In this document: piece after piece, positions 16,738 to 25,233 of the stretch
How positions within the stretch are numbered: the stretch's first letter is position 1
How the letters are laid out: every line of letters begins with the position of its first letter
Source: Candidatus Izemoplasma sp.
Lineage (GTDB): Bacteria > Bacillota_I > Bacilli_A > Izemoplasmatales > Izemoplasmataceae
Reading direction: 5' to 3'
Length of the DNA: 64,000 nucleotides
Assembly (NCBI GenBank): GCA_021736205.1
Contig: JAIPGF010000002.1
Coordinates: 1-64,000 of the forward strand
Made by a program: the position numbers and the translations under genes
The notes under the pieces: generated by a model
Database searches by the model: none
The model's input: the letters and a program-made list of their open reading frames with translations, nothing else
Told to the model about the DNA's origin: nothing

Positions 16738-16764
16738 AAAACCTTAATTAATTAAGGTTTTTTT
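16736..16764 (+). terminator. Rho-independent terminator of msrB
   Basis: The palindrome AAAACCTTAATTAATTAAGG is completed by TTTT and more T's directly after the msrB stop. A TATAAT (16767-16772) immediately after it is the likely -10 box of mutL. Confidence 0.8.
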
Positions 16765-16796
16765 ACTATAATGATAGTAAGAGAGAAGGTATGATT

Positions 16797-18584
16797 ATGG
16801 GAAAAATCATTGAATTAAACACGGATTTAAGAAACTTGATCGCAGCCGGTGAAGTGATTGAAAATATGGCAAGTGTGGTGAAAGAACTTGTTGAAAACAG
16901 TATTGATGCTAATAGTCAAATGATTAGTGTGAATTTAAAAGAAGCCGGTCTGACAGAAATTAAAGTAGTAGATGATGGCGAAGGCATGACAAAAGAAGAC
17001 ATGAAAATGGCGGTAAAACGTCACGCGACATCAAAAATTAAAACAAAACATGATTTATTTCATATTGGAACCTTAGGCTTTCGTGGAGAAGCACTTCCTT
17101 CAATCGTTAGTGTTAGTATCTTTGAACTTATCTCTACAACAGATAAAAGTGGATATAGACTGTTACTTAAAAATGGGCGTATTATTGAAGAAGGAACACA
17201 CGCGCCTACACAAGGCACAAGTATCAAAGTTAAAAATCTATTTTACAATACCCCCGCAAGGTTAAAACATTTAAGATCAACCAATGTTGAATTATCTAAA
17301 ATAGTAAAATATATGAATAAAATTGCCCTAAGTCATCCAGAAATCAGATTTACTTTAATCAATGATGAGAAGACATTATTAAATACACCAGGAACGAAAA
17401 ACTATTTGAAAGTTTTATCTAGTATTTATTCATTAGACATTATAAAATCAATGGAAAAATTCTCAGGCAAAAATGCCTATTTTAAAATTGAAGGGTATTT
17501 TGCAAAACCTTTTTTCAATCGTTCTTCAAACAAACATATTACATTAATCGCAAACAATCGCATGATTTATAATAAATCACTCATTAAAGCAATTCAAGAT
17601 AGTTTTTCAACGTATTTACCAATCCGCAAAAAACCTATTGTTTTATTAAAGATAACAGTTGACCCATTAATGATTGATGTTAATATACATCCGCAAAAAT
17701 TAGAGGTTAAATTTACAGAAGAACGAAGTCTAAAATCATTGATTAAACAAGTCATTCAAGAAAAACTGAAAACATTAGATGTCATTCCTAAGATTACACA
17801 AGAAAAAAATAAACCACCAAAAAATGAATCACTAGATCTTAGTAATACACCACATAAAAATAATTCAAATGAAACATATGATAAACCAAATCAATCAGAA
17901 GAAACCCCACCTAATAATCACTACGTTAAAGAAACGTTTGACATGCCAATGACAACTACAACATCTAAAAAAGAAGAATCTAGTTTTTATTCACATCCTA
18001 AGCTACCTTATTTAGACTATATTGGACAATTTCACGGTACTTATTTACTGTTTCAAACAGATGAGAAATTGTACTTACTAGATCAACATGCAGCCGCAGA
18101 ACGCATTCGATATGAACGGTATTTAAAGAAGTTAAAACAAACAAATATTAATACACATACATTATTACTTCCTATGCATCTAGATTTATCTAATGAAGAG
18201 ATTTTATTATTGAAAGATCACTTAGATGTTTTTAAACCACTGGGATTAACACTAGAAGTGGATACAAATAATAGCTTTAAAATCACTGAAGTACCTAATT
18301 GGTTTTTAAAAAATCACGAAGAAACCTTTAGTGAAGAGATGATAAACTTTTTCTTAGAAGGCAAAGATTTAAACGTTGAAGGTGTCTTAAATCATCTTGC
18401 TAAAAATTTAGCATGTAAGCGATCTATCAAAGCTAATAAATATATCAACAAATCAGAGATTGATACAGTATTATCTAATTTAAACGCATGTGATAACCCT
18501 TATACATGTCCACATGGTAGACCGACAATTATCTCGTTTTCAACAACTGAGATAGAAAAAATGTTTGAAAGGATTCAATCATGA
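16797..18584 (+). CDS. mutL: DNA mismatch repair endonuclease MutL
   Basis: MutL couples MutS recognition to strand incision. The N-terminal GHKL ATPase motifs are intact (LIAAGEVIENMASVVKELVEN; DDGEGM; ATSKI; GFRGEALPSI). After a linker of low complexity (about 340-400) the C-terminal domain has the endonuclease motif DQHAAAERIRYE starting at residue 429, ACKRS, and CPHGRPT. It is therefore the nicking type, expected in bacteria without MutH. GAGAAGG (16783-16789) sits 7 bases before ATG 16797, which gives the family-typical MGKI start. The ATGA at the end overlaps miaA by 4 bp. Confidence 0.97.
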   Translation: MGKIIELNTDLRNLIAAGEVIENMASVVKELVENSIDANSQMISVNLKEAGLTEIKVVDDGEGMTKEDMKMAVKRHATSKIKTKHDLFHIGTLGFRGEALPSIVSVSIFELISTTDKSGYRLLLKNGRIIEEGTHAPTQGTSIKVKNLFYNTPARLKHLRSTNVELSKIVKYMNKIALSHPEIRFTLINDEKTLLNTPGTKNYLKVLSSIYSLDIIKSMEKFSGKNAYFKIEGYFAKPFFNRSSNKHITLIANNRMIYNKSLIKAIQDSFSTYLPIRKKPIVLLKITVDPLMIDVNIHPQKLEVKFTEERSLKSLIKQVIQEKLKTLDVIPKITQEKNKPPKNESLDLSNTPHKNNSNETYDKPNQSEETPPNNHYVKETFDMPMTTTTSKKEESSFYSHPKLPYLDYIGQFHGTYLLFQTDEKLYLLDQHAAAERIRYERYLKKLKQTNINTHTLLLPMHLDLSNEEILLLKDHLDVFKPLGLTLEVDTNNSFKITEVPNWFLKNHEETFSEEMINFFLEGKDLNVEGVLNHLAKNLACKRSIKANKYINKSEIDTVLSNLNACDNPYTCPHGRPTIISFSTTEIEKMFERIQS

Positions 18585-19495
18585 TTATTTCACTATTAGG
18601 ACCCACCGCAGTTGGGAAAACTGCCTTATCCATTGCACTTGCAAAACACTATGAAACAGAAATAATTTCTGGCGATAGTGTCCAAGTTTACAAAGGATTA
18701 GATATAGGTAGTGGCAAAATAAAAGACGCAAAAATGCAGGGAATTAAACATCACTTAATTGATATTCTTGATCCAAAAGAATCTTTTAGTGTTGCTAATT
18801 TTCAACGAATTGTTCGTAAAAAAATAAAAGAACTTGAAACCAAAAATAAATTACCTTTAATTGTTGGCGGTACAGGCCTTTATATTAAAAGTGTGCTATA
18901 TGATTACAATTTTGAAGACACCAAACGTGACAAAGATAAATTAAAGAAATATAACAACACATCCAATGAAAAATTACATCATATCTTACAACAAAAAGAT
19001 TTCGAAGCAGCAAGTACCATCCACCCTAATAATAGGAAACGTGTGTTACAAGCAATTTCTAGAAGCGATAAAAACAAAGTCTCAAAAAATAAAAACAAAG
19101 ATCAAAAACTCTATGAATTTTTAGCAATTGGATTAAAAATGGACAGACAGAAACTTTATGAGCGAATTAATGCGCGAGTTGATCATATGATAGAAGTGGG
19201 ATTATTAAAAGAAGTTAGACATCTATATGACTTAGGAATTCGTTCAAACTGTGTTAGTGCTATCGGTTATAAAGAACTATATAAGTATTTTGATGGTGTT
19301 TGGACATTAGATAAAGCAGTGGCTAAAATAAAACAGCATTCAAGAAATCTAGCTAAAAAACAAATGACGTTTTTCAGAAATCAATTCGACATATCTTGGA
19401 TTGATGTCACAGATAAAACAGACGAAGAAATCACAAAAGAAGCGATTAAATTGATTGATCAAAATTGGAGGAAAAATAATGGAAAAAGCATATGA
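18581..19495 (+). CDS. miaA: tRNA dimethylallyltransferase
   Basis: MiaA transfers dimethylallyl from DMAPP to A37 of tRNAs reading UNN codons, giving i6A, the substrate of MiaB. The P-loop GPTAVGKT is at residues 7-14. ISGDSVQVYKGLDIGSGK (substrate-binding DSxQVY), LIVGGTGLYIKSV and the RNxxRVxRAL-type NNRKRVLQAI follow. Length 304 is usual. It overlaps mutL by 4 bp and the next gene by 17 bp, so the three are translationally coupled. DMAPP would come from the MEP pathway, whose dxs and ispH genes are in this window. Confidence 0.97.
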   Translation: MIISLLGPTAVGKTALSIALAKHYETEIISGDSVQVYKGLDIGSGKIKDAKMQGIKHHLIDILDPKESFSVANFQRIVRKKIKELETKNKLPLIVGGTGLYIKSVLYDYNFEDTKRDKDKLKKYNNTSNEKLHHILQQKDFEAASTIHPNNRKRVLQAISRSDKNKVSKNKNKDQKLYEFLAIGLKMDRQKLYERINARVDHMIEVGLLKEVRHLYDLGIRSNCVSAIGYKELYKYFDGVWTLDKAVAKIKQHSRNLAKKQMTFFRNQFDISWIDVTDKTDEEITKEAIKLIDQNWRKNNGKSI

Positions 19496-20582
19496 TACAT
19501 ACACATTTAATTCTGGTTTAAGGGTTAAGAATAGATTTTCACTTGCACCAATGACCACCTATTCTTCAAATGATGATTTAACATTATCCGCTGAAGAAGA
19601 ACGTTACTTTAAAGCACGATCAGGTCAGTTTGGCATGATCATATCTCCAGCGGTTGCTGTTAATAAAAATGGGCAAGGTTTTAGTCACCAAATATCAATT
19701 TGTAGTGATCAATATAACGACTCATTAAAGCGTTTATCAAGTGCTATTAAAACAGATGGCTCGAAAGCCATCATTCAACTGTATCATGGTGGTCGCATGG
19801 CTGTGCCCAACTTATTTGATGGGCAACGTATTTTAGCACCATCCGCCGTTAAAGCACTTAGGGATTACGCAGAAACACCAGAACCATTAACACAAAAAGA
19901 AATAAAACTAATAATCAACGACTTTAAACAAGCAACCATTCGTGCCATGAAAACTGGCTTTGATGGTATTGAACTTCATGGTGCTAATACGTATTTAATA
20001 CAACAGTTTTTCAGCCCACATTCTAACAGACGAACAGATAGATATGGTGGATCAAAAGAAAAACGCATCACCTTTATCAAAGAGTTAATTGAAGCCTGTT
20101 TAGAAGCGAAAGAAGAACAAAACAACGACACATTCATTATTGGATATCGTTTTAGTCCTGAAGAACATGAAACACCTGGTATTACACTTGAAGATACAGA
20201 ATATTTATTAGAAGAAATCAGTCAATATCCACTAGATTATATCCACATATCACTTTCTCAATATGATCAATCATCTGTGAGAGATGAAGAAGATAACAGA
20301 GCTATTGCAAAAGTATTATTACCACATATTCACAATAATATCCCATTTATTGGTGTGGGTAATATTACGACTCCTACCGATATAAAAAATGCACTTGACT
20401 TAGGATATGAGTTACTTGCTGTCGGTAAAATTGCACTAGCTAATACGAATGTGATTGATCAACTAAAAAATGGAAAAACACCACCTAAAGTAATATCTAA
20501 AGAGTCAAAACTTCCCGAACCACTGTATAAGAAACTAAAGAAAAATATGTCAGGCCAAGATAGTGAATACACAGTTAAATAA
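19479..20582 (+). CDS. NADH:flavin oxidoreductase (old yellow enzyme family)
   Basis: This FMN-dependent ene-reductase of 367 residues reduces activated C=C bonds of enones, quinones or nitro compounds. Family signatures are RFSLAPMTTYSS (FMN binding), IIQLYHGGRMAVP, and the OYE motif GFDGIELHGANTYLIQQFFS followed by PHSNRRTDRYGGS. It is cytosolic and has no C-terminal Fe-S/NADH domain. GGAGG (19467-19471) 7 bases before ATG 19479 fixes the start inside the miaA 3' end (17-bp overlap). The operon just downstream on the other strand (pirin, MarR, reductase) deals with similar electrophiles. Confidence 0.88.
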   Translation: MEKAYDTYTFNSGLRVKNRFSLAPMTTYSSNDDLTLSAEEERYFKARSGQFGMIISPAVAVNKNGQGFSHQISICSDQYNDSLKRLSSAIKTDGSKAIIQLYHGGRMAVPNLFDGQRILAPSAVKALRDYAETPEPLTQKEIKLIINDFKQATIRAMKTGFDGIELHGANTYLIQQFFSPHSNRRTDRYGGSKEKRITFIKELIEACLEAKEEQNNDTFIIGYRFSPEEHETPGITLEDTEYLLEEISQYPLDYIHISLSQYDQSSVRDEEDNRAIAKVLLPHIHNNIPFIGVGNITTPTDIKNALDLGYELLAVGKIALANTNVIDQLKNGKTPPKVISKESKLPEPLYKKLKKNMSGQDSEYTVK

Positions 20583-20596
20583 AATGACTATAAAAA

Positions 20597-20632
20597 AAAA
20601 TAGAAAACCAATTTTGGTTTTCTATTTTTTAT
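20597..20632. terminator. Bidirectional terminator between the OYE and reductase genes
   Basis: AAATAGAAAACCAA pairs with TTGGTTTTCTATTT, flanked by an A-run on the left and a T-run on the right. It serves the convergent genes ending at 20582 (+) and 20637 (-). Confidence 0.85.
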
Positions 20633-20636
20633 AATA

Positions 20637-21311
20637 TTAATATCCAACGAAGGGATCACTGATAATTCTAGACTTATCAACATCGTTATTTTGTAAAAAT
20701 TCTTTAATTGAATTGATGACTTTTGGTGCACCACTAATATAATAATAAGCGTTATTTTCATACTGCTTAATAAGTGATTTTAGTGTATCTTGAGTTTCTT
20801 CAACTTCGGTTGTGTAATGAACAGATGCATTGTCATTTTGATTAAAGATATCAAAATCCTCTTTAAAAAGGTAGTCCCCATATGCGGCGTAAACAATTTC
20901 TACTTGTTTATCAGTATCTTCTAATGATTTTATCATTGAACGGATTGGTGTCACACCGACGCCCGCAGCAAATAACACCATTGGTGATGCATCATTTCTT
21001 TCTGTAAATTTACCAATTGGACCTTTAAAATGAACCTTTTCACCTGCATTTAAATTTATAAGAGCTTGTTTAAATGAACTTGGTTCATCCCCTGTTCTTG
21101 TTCCAACAATGATTTTTCCTTCTGATTTAATTGAAGCAAGTGAAAAGATTCTAAACGTTTTACCTTCTATATCTTTATCAGGTAATTCAAAACGTCCGTG
21201 TTGACCTGCTTCCCAGTTAAACTCATTATCAAATGTCATTTCTATAACCCAATAATCATCAAATGGATTCTCAACAGATTTTACTGTGAAAATATCGGTT
21301 TCATTTCCCAT
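20637..21311 (-). CDS. Ferredoxin-NADP-reductase-like flavin oxidoreductase
   Basis: This single-chain FNR-fold protein of 224 residues moves electrons between NAD(P)H and a flavin-linked acceptor. The FAD-binding R-x-x-S type motif is FRIFSLAS (about residues 53-60). The NAD(P)-binding GVGVTPIRSM, the pyridine-nucleotide segment YYYISGAPKVI and the C-terminal DPFVGY follow. There is no fused ferredoxin domain, so the partner is separate. It is the last gene of a pirin-MarR-reductase operon. Its ATG lies inside the marR end (11-bp overlap) with AGGTAATT as ribosome binding site. Quinone or flavin reduction is a reasonable but unproved role. Confidence 0.82.
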   Translation of the reverse strand: MGNETDIFTVKSVENPFDDYWVIEMTFDNEFNWEAGQHGRFELPDKDIEGKTFRIFSLASIKSEGKIIVGTRTGDEPSSFKQALINLNAGEKVHFKGPIGKFTERNDASPMVLFAAGVGVTPIRSMIKSLEDTDKQVEIVYAAYGDYLFKEDFDIFNQNDNASVHYTTEVEETQDTLKSLIKQYENNAYYYISGAPKVINSIKEFLQNNDVDKSRIISDPFVGY

Positions 21312-21762
21312 AATTACCTCTTTCTATTTCTTTACCAAAATATTTTAATTGTTTTATTAATTCATGTTTTGTAGTGTAATCAAATGTACTTAATAAAGAG
21401 TCTAAATAAACTTTGTGTTGTTGATGAATGGATTGGAAAAATGTTTCTCCCTTGTTCGTTATTTCTATCCAGTAGACTCTATTGTCCGTTTTATCTTTTA
21501 TTTTAGTCACGAATTTACGTTTTTTTAATTTATTGACCAAGTGAGTAATCGTCCCGCTAGTAACAAAAGCTTTTTCGCCAAGTTTTTGTGTGGTTTCTTT
21601 TTTAACATTATATAAATGAGCCAACATTGTATACATACTTGGTGTTATTTTCAACTCTAAAAGATTTTTTTCAAGTCTGGATAACAGACTTTGATTTAAC
21701 TTTTGTAATACAACGACTAACTTAATATTTAAATCCATAGAATCAAGAGCCGAATGTTTCAT
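21301..21762 (-). CDS. MarR-family transcriptional regulator
   Basis: This 153-residue winged-helix repressor of MarR type has helix-rich ends for dimerisation. The recognition region is KKETTQKLGEKAFVTSGTITHLVNKLKKRKFVTKIK, with wing DNRVYWIEITNKGE. Such proteins bind pseudo-palindromes as dimers and release on contact with phenolics, quinones or oxidants. A perfect 18-bp palindrome just before the operon (22567-22584) is its probable operator, so it would be autoregulated. Its start overlaps the pirin gene by 20 bp. ATG 21738 is a possible shorter start, but neither has a strong ribosome binding site. Confidence 0.88.
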   Translation of the reverse strand: MKHSALDSMDLNIKLVVVLQKLNQSLLSRLEKNLLELKITPSMYTMLAHLYNVKKETTQKLGEKAFVTSGTITHLVNKLKKRKFVTKIKDKTDNRVYWIEITNKGETFFQSIHQQHKVYLDSLLSTFDYTTKHELIKQLKYFGKEIERGNYGK

Positions 21763-22552
21763 TTTTGATATCTTTAAATGTTTCTTCTAACTCTTTTTGT
21801 GTATTCATGACAATTGGACCATACCATGCAACTGGCTCATTAATGGGACGTCCCTCAGCGAAAATAAACTCAAGATGTTCATTTGCTTTTATTGTTATTT
21901 CACCGGGTGTTAGTTTATAAGCGGTGTTGTCATCTGTTGTAGTATCATTTAATTTACCATGACCTTGATAGAAATAAACAAAGCCATTTTTATCATCTTG
22001 TCTCACCAAAGAAATCTCCTTGTCTTTATCGAGTGATATGTGATAGATATTAATTCCTAACATATTTTTTTGAATCGGTCCTTCAATGTCATTGAAATGC
22101 CCACTTATCACGCGAACCAATTGACCATTCTTGTTAAATGATGGCATTTCACCTGTTTTGATATAGGTGTAGTTTGGTGGGATAAGTTTTTGTTTTTTAG
22201 GTAAATTTACCCAAAATTGAAATCCTCTGATGACTTTTTCTTTACCAGGCATTTCTTTATGATAAATTCCTTTTCCAGCTGTCATCCACTGTAACTCACC
22301 AGGTTTTAATTCTCCTTTATTACCAAGATTATCTTCATGTTTAAAGGTTCCATCTAGCATATAAGTAATCGTTTCAAATCCTTTGTGAGGGTGCCAATCA
22401 AATCCCGCTTTTTTTGTGCCATCTAACTGAAATAAATCAAGCATTAAAAAGGGATCGAGTTCATTTTTTTGATAAAAGCCAAAGACACGTGTTACTGTCA
22501 CACCTGAACCTTCAGGTGTTTTTTTACCTTTATATGTGTTAATTATTGTCAT
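21743..22552 (-). CDS. Pirin-family bicupin protein
   Basis: This 269-residue bicupin is of the pirin (YhhW/YhaK-like) family. Some members oxidise quercetin; others act as redox-sensitive iron proteins. The iron-site cupin motif is clear: DWHPHKGFETITYMLDGTFKHEDNLGNKG then GELQWMTAGKGIYHKE (three His and one Glu ligands). AGGTG (22560-22564 complement) 7 bases before ATG 22552 sets the start. It is the first gene of the operon with marR and the flavin reductase. The substrate is unknown. Confidence 0.9.
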   Translation of the reverse strand: MTIINTYKGKKTPEGSGVTVTRVFGFYQKNELDPFLMLDLFQLDGTKKAGFDWHPHKGFETITYMLDGTFKHEDNLGNKGELKPGELQWMTAGKGIYHKEMPGKEKVIRGFQFWVNLPKKQKLIPPNYTYIKTGEMPSFNKNGQLVRVISGHFNDIEGPIQKNMLGINIYHISLDKDKEISLVRQDDKNGFVYFYQGHGKLNDTTTDDNTAYKLTPGEITIKANEHLEFIFAEGRPINEPVAWYGPIVMNTQKELEETFKDIKNETFGS

Positions 22553-22566
22553 TTTATTCACCTCAT

Positions 22567-22584
22567 TATCTTGATGTCAAGATA
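22567..22584. promoter_or_regulatory. Perfect 18-bp palindrome, probable MarR operator
   Basis: TATCTTGA-TG-TCAAGATA: two 8-bp arms with a 2-bp centre, 15 bp upstream of the pirin start. The size and TATCT..AGATA ends are like the Bacillus MhqR operator (TATCTCGA..TCGAGATA), as I recall it. Its position at the promoter/leader of the operon that encodes a MarR protein makes autorepression the simplest reading. Confidence 0.7.
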
Positions 22585-22595
22585 CTTTAATGATA

Positions 22596-22629
22596 ACAAA
22601 AAAAGTATACCTTTAAAAAGGATATACTT
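22596..22629 (-). terminator. Terminator of the ADP-ribosylglycohydrolase-like gene
   Basis: On the minus strand AAGTATATCCTTT pairs with AAAGGTATACTT (one bulge), followed by a run of T's. It lies between the 22636 gene end and the pirin promoter region, which has to fit into about 30 bp. Confidence 0.75.
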
Positions 22630-22635
22630 AAAATG

Positions 22636-23529
22636 TTAATCAAGTGTTACATTTAATTTATCAACGAATTTATCAGGAATACCAGTACTTAAGTTGTAAT
22701 AGGCACTAATAAACATACCACGCGCACTACTTGCACCACCCAATTGAGCGTTCATTCGCAGAGCACCTTCATAATTATTTGTCGCATGTATTATATGTAA
22801 TATAAGCGGTAATGCTTCTTTAACACCACAGGCAACACCACTATATTTATCGATGAATTTATCAGTCTTTAATGTGTTGATTGCAAGTTCTAAAGTTTTT
22901 TTATGGCCCTTAGGTGCTTTTTTAACAGCCCGTTTCAGAACTTCTTTTTTATCATCACTTTCCTCTGTAAGTGTAAATAACTCATATAACACATCAATGA
23001 ATCCTGATACCTTATCATAAGCAGTTAAAACTTTTGCGTATTTTAAAGCCTCATCTTTAACATCTAAATGTTTTTTGTAATCATAAAGAGCGAGTAAAAA
23101 TGCAGGTCCAATTAGTTGTTTATCCACATATTCAGTCTTGACTTTTTCTACTGTATTATTTTGCTTTTCTAAATTCATTCGTTTTAGCAATTCTTCTCCA
23201 TAATGCTCAATATATCCATCATAATGACTCTTTTTATTAAATTGCTCATAAAAGAAACGTCTAAATTCTTTTGGTGTTTTTGACGGTGTATAAAACACAC
23301 TAAATTTGTAAATCACTTCACCAAGGAAATCTAAATCTCCTGCTTGATGATTGGGATACACGTCAAACCCACTTTTTGCTTTTTTATAAAGTTCGTGTTC
23401 AATAGGTAAAAACAATAGCTTGTGTTTCTTGGCAAAGTCGTCTAATAATGATCGATCATAGATCCAATTTAGACCAAGTGCACTTGCACTACCAAGTAAA
23501 CTGGCTTTTAGAGATGAGGTTCTTTGCAT
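22636..23529 (-). CDS. ADP-ribosylglycohydrolase-like protein with an altered metal site
   Basis: This 297-residue all-helical protein has the ADP-ribosylglycohydrolase (ARH/DraG) layout. It has an N-terminal helix KASLLGSASALGLNWIYD, the GD segment HQAGDLDFLGEVIY and a C-terminal NAQLGGASSARGMFISAYYN. In active ARH enzymes that last motif is GGDTDT with Mg-binding Asp residues; here it is GGASSARG. Either the protein is not a classic hydrolase or it belongs to a subgroup with another metal arrangement. GGTGG precedes the ATG. It is transcribed alone, divergently from the gamma-glutamyltransferase-like gene. Confidence 0.6.
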   Translation of the reverse strand: MQRTSSLKASLLGSASALGLNWIYDRSLLDDFAKKHKLLFLPIEHELYKKAKSGFDVYPNHQAGDLDFLGEVIYKFSVFYTPSKTPKEFRRFFYEQFNKKSHYDGYIEHYGEELLKRMNLEKQNNTVEKVKTEYVDKQLIGPAFLLALYDYKKHLDVKDEALKYAKVLTAYDKVSGFIDVLYELFTLTEESDDKKEVLKRAVKKAPKGHKKTLELAINTLKTDKFIDKYSGVACGVKEALPLILHIIHATNNYEGALRMNAQLGGASSARGMFISAYYNLSTGIPDKFVDKLNVTLD

Positions 23530-23548
23530 AGTTTGCCACCTTTCTGTT

Positions 23549-23581
23549 ATGTAATTACATTATATAGTAGAAATTTATTTA
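23549..23581 (-). promoter_or_regulatory. Promoter of the 23529 gene with a 12-bp palindrome
   Basis: On the minus strand TATAAT (23564-23559) has TTTAAA about 17 bp upstream, a poor -35. Overlapping the downstream edge of the -10 is the palindrome ATGTAATTACAT (23549-23560), a position where a repressor could act. Confidence 0.45.
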
Positions 23582-23632
23582 TTTAAACTCTTATGGACAT
23601 TTTTGTGTTAAAATAAAACTAGGAGTGATAAC

Positions 23633-25222
23633 ATGCAAAAAGAATATAAATCAATTAAACAACCAACGTATGCCAAACATGGGGTTGTAGCGACAAGTGA
23701 AGGCCTGGCTGCACAAGCAGGACTCGAAATACTGAAAAAAGGTGGGAATGCCATCGATGCTGCAGTTGCAACAGCAGCAGCACTGACCGTTGTAGAACCA
23801 ACAAGTAACGGTATTGGAAGTGATTGTTTTGCACTCATTTATTATAATGATAAATTGTATGGCATGAATAGTAGTGGTTACACATCACAAAATATTTCAA
23901 TTGATAGACTTAAACAAAAAGGGTTAAAAGAGATGCCAACACTCGGTGTTGTCCCTATTACTGTTCCCGGAACTCCTAAAGGATGGGCGAAAGTAACAAA
24001 AGAATTTGGAAACAACACATTACTAGATAATTTAAAACCAGCTATTAAACTTGCCAAAGAAGGATTTATGATTAGTGAGACGGTTGGATATTATTTCAAA
24101 CGCGCCATCAATGCATATAAACACCATAACAAGACCGAAGAATTTAACGCATTTTTTGATCTTTTTACCAAAGATGATGGAACCGCTTATGAAACTGGGG
24201 ATGTTTTCAAGTCCGATGTTATGGCTGAAACACTTGAAGAAATTGGTAAAACAAACGCAACCAGTTTTTACGAAGGAACACTTGCTAAAAAAATTGTTCA
24301 GTTTATGAAAAAATATAACGGGTTTATTGACGCAGATGATTTAAAAGAATATCAAGCAGAATTGGTTGAACCAATTCATGTTAATTATAAAGGCTACGAT
24401 GTATGTGAGATTCCCCCAAATGGACAAGGAATTACTGCTTTAATGGCACTGAACTTATTAAATGGAGAAGCTGTTAAAGAAACAGACGTTATAACTCTGC
24501 ACAAACAAATTGAAAGTTTAAAAATTGCTTTTAGTGATACGTTAAAATATGTTACCGATCCAGCATTCATGAAAGTAAAATCAGAGTTTTTACTTAGTGA
24601 TGCCTATGTCACAAAGCGTAAGAAAGATATTAAAGAGACAGCCCATAACCAAGAACCCCTAGATTACAAAGATGCTGGAACAGTCTATCTAGCAACCGCA
24701 GACAATGATGGAAATATGGTATCTTTTATTCAAAGTAATTATATGGGATTTGGTAGTGGTATCGTGATAGAAGGAACGGGTATTTCTATGCAGAATAGAG
24801 GTCATACCTTTAGCTTAGATAAAACACATCATAATAAACTAGCACCAAGAAAAAGAACTTATCACACAATTATTCCAGGGTTTTTAATGAAAGATAATCA
24901 AGCTGTTGGACCCTTTGGTGTTATGGGCGGATTTATGCAACCACAAGGACACTTGCAAGTGTTGATGAATATTATTGATTTTAATATGAATCCTCAAAGC
25001 GCACTAGATGCACCAAGATTTAGATGGGATAAAAATAAAGATATCTTTGTTGAACATCACTTTAATCCTTATTTAGCTAAACAACTTAAACAAAAAGGAC
25101 ACATAATAAAAGTTGCCCTTGAAAGTGGATCATTTGGTCGTGGACAAATCATATTCAAACACAACAAAGGATACATTGCAGGAACAGAAACAAGATGTGA
25201 CGGCCATATTGCGTATTATTAG
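23633..25222 (+). CDS. Gamma-glutamyltransferase-family Ntn hydrolase (YwrD-like)
   Basis: This 529-residue member of the gamma-glutamyltranspeptidase family makes an autoprocessed precursor cleaved before a catalytic Thr. The likely nucleophile is T350 in DAGTVYLATAD. The large-subunit motif GGNAIDAAVATAAALTVVEP (about 38-57), NGQGITALMAL, IQSNYMGFGSGIV and MGGFMQPQGHLQVL all fit. There is no signal peptide, unlike secreted GGTs, so it should act in the cytosol, resembling Bacillus YwrD. The donor is unknown. AGGAGTGAT precedes ATG 23633; amrS follows after 11 bases. Confidence 0.88.
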   Translation: MQKEYKSIKQPTYAKHGVVATSEGLAAQAGLEILKKGGNAIDAAVATAAALTVVEPTSNGIGSDCFALIYYNDKLYGMNSSGYTSQNISIDRLKQKGLKEMPTLGVVPITVPGTPKGWAKVTKEFGNNTLLDNLKPAIKLAKEGFMISETVGYYFKRAINAYKHHNKTEEFNAFFDLFTKDDGTAYETGDVFKSDVMAETLEEIGKTNATSFYEGTLAKKIVQFMKKYNGFIDADDLKEYQAELVEPIHVNYKGYDVCEIPPNGQGITALMALNLLNGEAVKETDVITLHKQIESLKIAFSDTLKYVTDPAFMKVKSEFLLSDAYVTKRKKDIKETAHNQEPLDYKDAGTVYLATADNDGNMVSFIQSNYMGFGSGIVIEGTGISMQNRGHTFSLDKTHHNKLAPRKRTYHTIIPGFLMKDNQAVGPFGVMGGFMQPQGHLQVLMNIIDFNMNPQSALDAPRFRWDKNKDIFVEHHFNPYLAKQLKQKGHIIKVALESGSFGRGQIIFKHNKGYIAGTETRCDGHIAYY

Positions 25223-25233
25223 GATGTGTAAAT

